Positions 1 through 4,853 of a stretch of DNA of 5,843 nucleotides are shown here, piece after piece. Below the pieces are notes generated by a model, which was not told the origin of the DNA, made no database searches, and saw only the letters and a program-made list of their open reading frames with translations. The stretch's first letter is position 1. Every line of letters begins with the position of its first letter. The translations under genes and the position numbers were made by a program. Source of the DNA: Bacillota bacterium (GTDB taxonomy: Bacteria; Bacillota; Sulfobacillia; RBS10-35; JAJYVN01); the NCBI GenBank assembly GCA_021827805.1, contig JAKAUG010000076.1, positions 1 through 5,843 of the forward strand, given 5' to 3'.

Positions 1-1
1 G

Positions 2-997
2 TTACCGGAAGACCAGCGGCGCTGCTCCACGTGCGGCCAACCGTACGAGCCGATGCCAGGGATGTTCGCCATCAATGCGCTCAGCAACCTCGGTCAGGAT
101 GGCGGCCGCATCCACCTTCGGGATGGTGCCCGCGCGAGGTGTTCTTCGAGGTACTCTTGCGCACGCCTGATGGCGCGAGTGCGAACGGTCGCCTCTTGCG
201 CTGGGTTCAGCGCCTTCTTATCCATCGCCTCTCTGGCCCGGGAAGCGTAGGATGTTGCCTCCCGGTTTGCTTCGCCCCACGCCGCCGCATGCACGACGGC
301 CAAGCCGAGGAGCGCCGCTGCCTCCAAGATCTCCTGCCTGCGGCTCAATGTCTGCCCGCCTTCAGGAGGCGAAGGTCTTCCTCTGTGCTGGGCAAACTGT
401 CGCGGCAACGCTCCAGTTTGCGCAAGAGAGCATGCGCCTGCCGACGTTCCTCCCCGACGTTGTGGGTAGACTTCAGCGCGGCGTAGTACGCCACCCAATC
501 AGGGGGATCGTTGATGAGCGTTTCCGCCAGCAGCAGCGTTCTCCATGCTGAATGGGCCAAAGCGGGGACCCCCCGCTCCTGCAGCAGAACCTTGGCCGAT
601 ATGGATGTATCCACGAGCCCCAACCTACCCAGAGGCGGACAAGGTTTCAGCGAACCCGTATCCCCCGACAACAGGATGCCGGCACGCAGGGCCGCAGGGC
701 CGCATTCACCGCCACGTCAAAGGTTCGGTACTCGGCCGCGTGCCGGTAGGTGCAACCATGCACATCCAGTTCGACCGCGTACCTTTCACGCATGCGCGCA
801 ACGAGGGCGTTCCGTTCCTCGGGAACCTGCCCATAGTCGTCTCCGATGATGAACAGGTAGTAGTCGCTGTCCGCGGTTGCAAACCCGGTGGCCCGCGAAC
901 CGATTGCGAGCAGCGCTTGCGGCGATGTCCGCAGCATGGCGAGAACACCCGCACAGAGTGGGTCCCATACAGGGTCTTCTTGTTCTGGTGCGGCCAT
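2..997 (-). pseudogene. Nucleotidyltransferase-domain protein, broken by three frameshifts
   Basis: The intended product is a nucleotidyltransferase-fold (NTase/MNT-like) protein. The first 102 codons give a continuous domain with the family signature GSRATGFATADSD (G33, S34, D45) and a later ELDV (D78) that fits the third acidic position. The second acidic residue of the usual S-D-x-D is tyrosine (Y47). The rest is a mostly helical, charged C-terminal region without a recognised motif. Reading changes frame at 686-701 (8-bp tandem duplication), near 355-357 and near 129-131. Removing the extra 8 bp and adding one G at each of the other two sites gives 990 nt, an open 329-codon frame ending at TAA 4-2. 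The ATG at 997-995 is chosen because GAAGGGGG lies 7 nt upstream. A TACGAT hexamer (1026-1021) could be a -10 box, but no good -35 is visible. Substrate unknown: antibiotic modifier, toxin/antitoxin component and tRNA-modifying enzyme are all open. The reconstruction is convincing; whether the lesions are biological or sequencing errors cannot be told here. Confidence 0.7.
686..704. repeat. 8-bp tandem duplication inside the nucleotidyltransferase gene
   Basis: GCAGGGCC occurs twice head to tail (686-693, 694-701), followed by a further GCA. On the coding (minus) strand, one copy gives the continuous reading N-A-A-L-R-A-G-I-L-L. With two copies the frame is lost and the downstream protein-like reading moves to another frame. 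This is the form expected of replication slippage, and it shifts the frame by +2. Confidence 0.8.
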
Positions 998-1199
998 CCC
1001 CGTACCCCCTTCCCAAGACCATCGTACCACCGGGCACATCACGCGGCGCGACCGCTGGCATGAGGCGCCTACTCGCAGACCGACGGTCACCCCGGGGGCC
1101 CACTGTGCAGCAGGCCCTCTCTGCGATATCTGCCACAGAGGGACCTTCACGTGTCGCCAGCAACCCGAAGCCGTCGCGCGCTTCCCTGGCCCGGCCTCG
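998..1199. other. Intergenic stretch upstream of the nucleotidyltransferase gene, no supported gene
   Basis: All six frames are open or nearly open over parts of this GC-rich stretch, but the translations are arginine/proline-rich and show no family motif. It should hold the promoter of the leftward gene. The only candidate seen is TACGAT at 1026-1021 on the minus strand, without a convincing -35 element. Confidence 0.4.
1005..1012 (-). promoter_or_regulatory. Ribosome binding site of the nucleotidyltransferase gene
   Basis: GAAGGGGG on the minus strand ends 7 nt before the ATG at 997-995. It decides that start over the in-frame, longer reading from 1150, whose N-terminal part is not protein-like. 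Confidence 0.55.
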
Positions 1200-1447
1200 C
1201 CTGCATCGCCGGCGGATTTCGGTCATGTCGGCCACCTGTTTCGGTCCAAAGCGGCCACGGCGCCTCCCGCTTCCGCAGCGACCGCCGCCCCTGTTGTCAT
1301 CAAAGCGCCGGATGGCCGCCCGGTGCACATGCCCGCCCACGCGCGACCCCAAACGCGATTCTCGCCGGGCGGGATGCCGTGACCACCGAGGAACAGGCCC
1401 TGGCCCTCAGAGAACGTCAAGCGCAGGCGCCGAGGAGGCAAGTGTAG
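1200..1447 (+). pseudogene. Possible decayed coding sequence of unknown function
   Basis: A protein-like reading starts in one frame near 1200 (DFGHVGHLFRSKAA, then an alanine/proline-rich linker and VVIKAPDGRPVHMPAH). It appears to continue in another frame after the CCCC run near 1347-1350 (NAILAGRDAVTTEEQALALR), ending at TAG 1445-1447. One missing C would join the two. The C-terminal part is an alpha-helical, charged segment. Immediately after the stop comes a GTG with a good SD upstream, the arrangement of tightly packed operon genes, which supports a real gene end here. No start codon or family could be identified. It could be chance open frames in high-GC DNA. Confidence 0.22.
1433..1438 (+). 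promoter_or_regulatory. Shine-Dalgarno for a GTG at 1448
   Basis: AGGAGG lies 9 nt before a GTG (1448-1450), which itself directly follows a TAG (1445-1447). The spacing is ideal. This is the best evidence that the following degraded frame was once a translated gene, coupled to the one before it. Confidence 0.4.
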
Positions 1448-1853
1448 GTGGCAGCCCGCAATGGTGGAAGGATCGTATCGGCAGGGACCACAGCGAGCGG
1501 GGGGCGCGGTACGCCCTGATTGTTTCGATCGACACGTCTGCCTTGAACGTCGATCTGTGGACCCCGGTGGCGCAGCAGGTTGGAGTCCCCATCATGCTCA
1601 CGCCGTAAGACGCGGCGCGCCGCGCCATATCGATTGTCTTGTCGCGATGGTCCAAGGTGGCGACCGGAACACAGGCGTCTTGCTAGCGGAGGCTGGTCTG
1701 ACCGCCAACCACTTACGCAGCCTCCTGCAGGCGGACAGTCGAGGGGAACCGCCACCTCTTCCCTTGGTGCACGCCATCCGGTACTTGGCCATCAGAGGGT
1801 GCCTGCGATCCTCACTCGGCTCGGCTCCCCAGGCGACCAGCCTCGCACCGTAA
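1448..1853 (+). pseudogene. Decayed protein with a Clp_N-like repeat
   Basis: From the GTG at 1448 a short reading (VAARNGGRIVSAGTTASGG) reaches a run of six G at 1499-1504. The next frame carries ARYALIVSIDTSALNVDL up to TAA 1606-1608. A third frame then carries LVAMVQGGDRNTG and LLAEAGLTANHLRSLL, and later PLVHAIRYLAI. Near the GGG at 1797-1799 a protein-like reading (AILTRLGSPGDQPRTVTLL) moves to yet another frame. Each step fits loss of one base. The LLAEAGLTANHLRSLL segment closely matches LVEAGLTAHRLRALF near the C-terminus of the downstream sigma factor, and fits the last helices of a Clp_N repeat. I infer a relic of a protein that carried this domain, perhaps a paralogue or a former partner of the sigma factor. 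The 5' half is not recognised. The true end is uncertain; the third frame stops at 1851-1853. Confidence 0.42.
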
Positions 1854-1875
1854 CGCTTCTGGCGACGGCGGCGTC
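1852..1875 (+). promoter_or_regulatory. Candidate ECF-type promoter of the sigma factor gene
   Basis: An AAC (1852-1854, in ACCGTAACG) is followed after 17 bp by CGTC (1872-1875). ECF sigma factors commonly use an AAC-containing -35 and a CGTC-type -10 at about this distance. Transcription would start near 1882, leaving a short leader that just contains the purine-rich SD at 1884-1891. This would fit self-activation. The motif is short and could occur by chance in high-GC DNA. Confidence 0.3.
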
Positions 1876-1883
1876 ATCACTTT

Positions 1884-1891
1884 GGAAGGGG
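1884..1891 (+). promoter_or_regulatory. Ribosome binding site of the sigma factor gene
   Basis: GGAAGGGG precedes the GTG at 1905 by 13 nt, somewhat long. It supports GTG 1905, the first possible start after the in-frame TAA at 1851-1853. The next in-frame ATG (1956) would remove the first helix of the sigma2 region. Confidence 0.45.
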
Positions 1892-1904
1892 CGGGACAGA
1901 GCCC

Positions 1905-4106
1905 GTGGAAGGGTGGAACACCCCAGACCTAGTTGCCCGGGCGTGCGCCGGGGACATGGACGCCTTCACCGAGATCTGGCGGCGGGAGTGGCCCCTCCTG
2001 GTCCGTGTGGCCTGGGCCGTCCTCGGCGATTTTCATGACGCGGAAGACGTCGCCCAGGAGACGCTGATGCGCGCCCTGGACCACCTCTACGAGCTGCGCG
2101 AGCCCGCGGCCTTTGGCAGTTGGATCCGGACCATCGCTCTCCACTTGGCCCGGGACCGCCTGCGGCACATGACCCGTCAGTTGCACCGCCACGAAATGGA
2201 GGCACGGTTGGGGGACTCCGGCCCCGCCCTGGCACCGGACCCCGTTCTTCTCACGGAGGCGGCGCTCAACGCCGAGGGCATTGAGGCGGCATTGACGAAG
2301 CTTCCCGCCCGGCAACGCGAGGCCCTCCTTGCGGTCGCGGGCGGGGAGTCTCCCGCCGAAATCGCCCGGCGGCTCGGAGTGCGACCGGGTGCGGTTCGTG
2401 CGGCGCTGCACCGCGCACGCGAACGGCTGGTGGATTGGATCCCGCAGCCCTCCACGACCCACAGAAGGAGGCGTCCCGGCATGGACCGGCAACGGATCGC
2501 GGAAAGCATCCGTGAGTGGGGCTTCTTGCTTCGAGACACAGCATTCGTGCTGGATGTGGGCGAAGGTCGTCGCATGGGCGATGCAGAGGTCGTCGTGGAG
2601 CACGTGATCTGTGATGCGGGGATGGCATTGGTGCTTTGGCGGCTCCGAGGTGAGGCGCCGGTCAACGGGCTTCAGATTCAGGGGCGCCGCACGATGGGGG
2701 GCGCCCCTGACGGACTTCGTTACGCGTGGATGGACCAGCCCCAAGGTGGCACACCCCTGCGTCTCGCATGGGCCGGGACGACCGGGCGCTTTCCAGACAT
2801 CCGTTGGAGTAGCAACCTGGCCGCCATGGAGGTGAACGTGCCCGGATGGGACGGCGGTCGATCGCTTCCGCTGCCCGCCCGGGTTGCTGGCGCGCTCATT
2901 GGGCTGCAGGGGTTCGACTACGGAGGTCTCGGGGGCCGCTATACGGTGACGGTCGATCCCGCCGAGGGAGAACAGGGGATCCTGGCGCTTGGCTACTACG
3001 ATTGCGACGCCTGGCCGATCAGGGATTCGTCCGGCCTCGAACCGGTGGCTCTCGATCCCTGGACGCCCGAGCAGATGGAGCCCGACATCCCCACGGACGA
3101 CGAATGGCCCCTGACACTCGTCATGCGGTGGGACGGCGAGAGCGCACTTGCCGGTGGTGGTGGAGGCAGGAGTTGGGATCCGCGCTCGCGCCACCAGGAG
3201 AGCTCCGGCTTCCTGCTCCCCGGTCTTCGGCATTCACCCAACGTCTTGGTGTTCGAGAAGACGGTGCGGTGGAGGGCGGTTCCGCCGGGTTCATTCGTTC
3301 TGGATGAAACCATGGTCGGCCGCACATTCACAGTGAGGGTTGCTCCGGATGTGGTCGTGGAGGTGCGCGTTTTTCCCTCCGAAAGCCGAACGCTTCCCGG
3401 GCAGCAACGCGAGGAGAGGTTCTTCGTGTGGGCGCACCGCGTGCGCGGCTTGCGACGTCCCAATCTCATGCGACTGCAGGGAAACCGTTGGACGTCGCTC
3501 TTTCGGAGCGGGCGCGACGGACCGGGTGGCTGGCAGGTGCACTATGAGACATTGGAGTCTTCGCGCCAGTGCACGATCGCGTGGACCGCGGTCGGCGAGC
3601 CCCTCGCTGGACTGCGCATTCCGCTCCCGCAGTCCACTGGTGGGAGATGTCTGGCCGATGCGGGCGCACTTGCGAGAGACGCCGCCGGCATGCCCGTGAG
3701 CGCGGAAGTCGCCGGGGTGTTTCAGGACGCGGCCACCCGGGGATGGCCCGCGTCCGACGGCGTGGTCCATGTGTCTTTGAACCATCTGCTGGGCTCTCTG
3801 CTTCTGACCTCTTCCGGGACGGTGCTGGGAGACTTGCGCGGAAGCCTATACTGGACCTGGCTGAGGCCGCGGGGTGACCCCGCGTCGGGTGACATCTCTA
3901 GAGTCGTCCTGGAGGAAGAGACGGTCTCCCTTCTCAGGGCGGCGGCCGGTGAAGCACGCGGCTCCGGAGCCGATGAGCTTGCTGCGTCCCATGTGTTGGT
4001 CGCGCTGACCGAAGCCGGTGACCACGACCTGCGGCGCTGGCTGGTTGAGGCCGGCCTCACGGCGCACCGTCTGCGGGCCCTGTTCGGTGAAGCCGCCCAC
4101 GGCTAG
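1905..4106 (+). CDS. ECF-type RNA polymerase sigma factor with large beta-rich extension and C-terminal Clp_N-like domain
   Basis: This 733-residue protein should direct RNA polymerase to specific promoters. Region sigma2 is residues ~8-88, with the hallmark DAEDVAQETLMRA (45-57) for core binding and -10 recognition. Region sigma4 is ~125-178, with LPARQREALL and the helix-turn-helix SPAEIARRLGVRPGAV for -35 recognition. Typical ECF factors end here (about 180-200 residues). This one continues for another 540. Residues ~193-595 are rich in predicted beta strands, Trp and Gly, with no family I can name; strands such as AEVVVEHVICDAGMALVLWRL loosely recall ligand-sensing domains of anti-sigma proteins. 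Residues ~597-730 form two helical repeats (SAEVAGVFQDAA with HVSLNHLLGSLLL, then ETVSLLRAAAGEA with SHVLVALTEAGD and LVEAGLTAHRLRALF) that fit the duplicated Clp_N fold, the adaptor- and substrate-binding domain of ClpA/ClpC ATPases. There is no signal peptide or membrane helix, so it is cytosolic. No anti-sigma gene lies next to it; the extension may do that job (inference). Confidence 0.85.
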   Translation: MEGWNTPDLVARACAGDMDAFTEIWRREWPLLVRVAWAVLGDFHDAEDVAQETLMRALDHLYELREPAAFGSWIRTIALHLARDRLRHMTRQLHRHEMEARLGDSGPALAPDPVLLTEAALNAEGIEAALTKLPARQREALLAVAGGESPAEIARRLGVRPGAVRAALHRARERLVDWIPQPSTTHRRRRPGMDRQRIAESIREWGFLLRDTAFVLDVGEGRRMGDAEVVVEHVICDAGMALVLWRLRGEAPVNGLQIQGRRTMGGAPDGLRYAWMDQPQGGTPLRLAWAGTTGRFPDIRWSSNLAAMEVNVPGWDGGRSLPLPARVAGALIGLQGFDYGGLGGRYTVTVDPAEGEQGILALGYYDCDAWPIRDSSGLEPVALDPWTPEQMEPDIPTDDEWPLTLVMRWDGESALAGGGGGRSWDPRSRHQESSGFLLPGLRHSPNVLVFEKTVRWRAVPPGSFVLDETMVGRTFTVRVAPDVVVEVRVFPSESRTLPGQQREERFFVWAHRVRGLRRPNLMRLQGNRWTSLFRSGRDGPGGWQVHYETLESSRQCTIAWTAVGEPLAGLRIPLPQSTGGRCLADAGALARDAAGMPVSAEVAGVFQDAATRGWPASDGVVHVSLNHLLGSLLLTSSGTVLGDLRGSLYWTWLRPRGDPASGDISRVVLEEETVSLLRAAAGEARGSGADELAASHVLVALTEAGDHDLRRWLVEAGLTAHRLRALFGEAAHG
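2465..2483 (+). promoter_or_regulatory. Internal Shine-Dalgarno and in-frame ATG between sigma domain and extension
   Basis: AAGGAGG (2465-2471) is a near-perfect anti-16S match, followed after 9 nt by ATG (2481-2483). This ATG is codon 193 of the sigma factor, in the same frame, and lies in the Arg-rich linker straight after sigma4. It is better placed than the SD of the gene's own GTG. It could produce a separate 541-residue protein lacking the sigma domains (beta-rich part plus Clp_N), or mark an ancestral two-gene arrangement whose intervening stop was lost. An Arg-rich linker encoded by AGA/AGG codons could give the same sequence by chance. Confidence 0.55.
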
Positions 4107-4127
4107 ACGTGCACCCGACCCGAGATC

Positions 4128-4147
4128 CATGGCCATCGTTGGCCATG
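4128..4147 (+). terminator. Perfect 8-bp hairpin after the sigma factor gene
   Basis: CATGGCCA and TGGCCATG flank a TCGT loop, 21 nt after the TAG. No T-run follows, so it is not a classical intrinsic terminator. It may stabilise the mRNA end or act as a weak terminator in this GC-rich genome. Confidence 0.35.
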
Positions 4148-4201
4148 CTGGAACTGGGTGAGGGCGCTGCTCTGCCACGCCCGTCATGGGCACGGAGGCG
4201 G

Positions 4202-4484
4202 ATGTCCCCCGGACGGAGCGATCGACTGGAGCGGTGGTGGGCCACGGCGGCCTGGCTGCTCTCCGTCGTGCGCAGGGGCGGCCGTAACGTCCCGCTCGAC
4301 CTGGCTGGCCCTGGAAGCCATGGAGGCCGGCCCGCGGCAGGGCGATGTCCGCAAGCTCGCAGGCGCCGACGATGAGTGGCGCCGCCGCGTGGGCGAGTGG
4401 CGCATCCGCTTCACGATCGACGAGGCGGAGTGCGCGGTCGTCGTGCTGCGGGTGCTGCCACGGGGAGCGGCATACGAGCGCTGA
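4202..4484 (+). pseudogene. RelE/ParE-family toxin remnant, N-terminal part out of frame
   Basis: The C-terminal ~65 codons (about 4287-4484) read WLALEAMEAGPRQGDVRKLAG, then WRRRVGEWRIRFTID and VVVLRVLPRGAAYER before TGA 4482-4484. This is the usual RelE/ParE layout: helix 2, G-D-V-K-K-L, the basic strand RVG-x-[WY]-R, and a final strand ending near Tyr-x-Arg. Such proteins are about 85-95 residues and cleave mRNA at the ribosome or inhibit gyrase. The first ~25 residues are not found in the same frame. A matching GLAALRRAQG lies in the frame before it (ends at TAA 4282-4284), and possibly DRLERWWATAA in the frame before that. Single missing bases would join them. The conserved G-H-R of the C-terminus is replaced by L-P-R. 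No antitoxin gene is visible on either side. The RelE assignment of the C-terminal part is fairly firm; the exact 5' end is not. Confidence 0.5.
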
Positions 4485-4853
4485 GCAGCGGGAGCCGGGC
4501 CGCGGTGCCACGCGCTACCCGCGGAGGGCCGTCCAGGGGGCTGCTGGCGGCGCACGCGCCCCCGACGGGACGGTGGCCAGGACGGGGAAAACCCTGGGAC
4601 GGGCGATCGCGCGGCCTGGGCCACCGTGGCGGCGCTGGTGGTAACCTGAAGCTGACGTCTCGCCCGTGCGGGGTCGGCGTTCTTGCGCACAAAGGCCGTG
4701 GCTATGAAACGCGGCGCGGGGCACCCGGCAACGGCCCAGCGCGCCGCGGAAGGCAGGGCGCCCCGGGCGCACACCTCGGACAGGGCATTTCCTCCGAAGA
4801 CCCGGTGCTGATTACACGGTACACGCGACTCAGGTGTTGGGGGATTGAACGGT
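4485..4853. other. Intergenic region upstream of the glycosidase-like gene, no supported gene
   Basis: Open frames on both strands run through this very GC-rich stretch, but their translations are Arg/Pro/Gly-rich without motifs. It should contain the promoter of the gene at 4854. I see no convincing -35/-10 pair. An ACACG direct repeat (4814-4818, 4821-4825) is too short to call an operator. Confidence 0.45.

Noticed and set aside
916..931. GGCGATGTCCGCA shared with ~4339-4351
   Set aside because: A single 13-bp match without extension on either side. The two copies are in unrelated genes, so it is not a repeat family.
877..1608. 243-codon open frame on the plus strand as a single gene
   Set aside because: Its first 190 codons are Arg/Pro-rich and overlap the nucleotidyltransferase gene. 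Only the last ~40 codons look protein-like, and they are better explained as a frame of the decayed gene from 1448.
1612..1623. 12-bp palindrome GCGGCGCGCCGC
   Set aside because: Alternating G/C palindromes of this length are expected in DNA of this composition; there is no loop and no T-run.
1929..3233. 434-codon open frame on the minus strand
   Set aside because: It lies entirely opposite the sigma factor gene, is rich in Pro/Arg/Gly/His without motifs, and is the mirror effect of strong GC3 bias.
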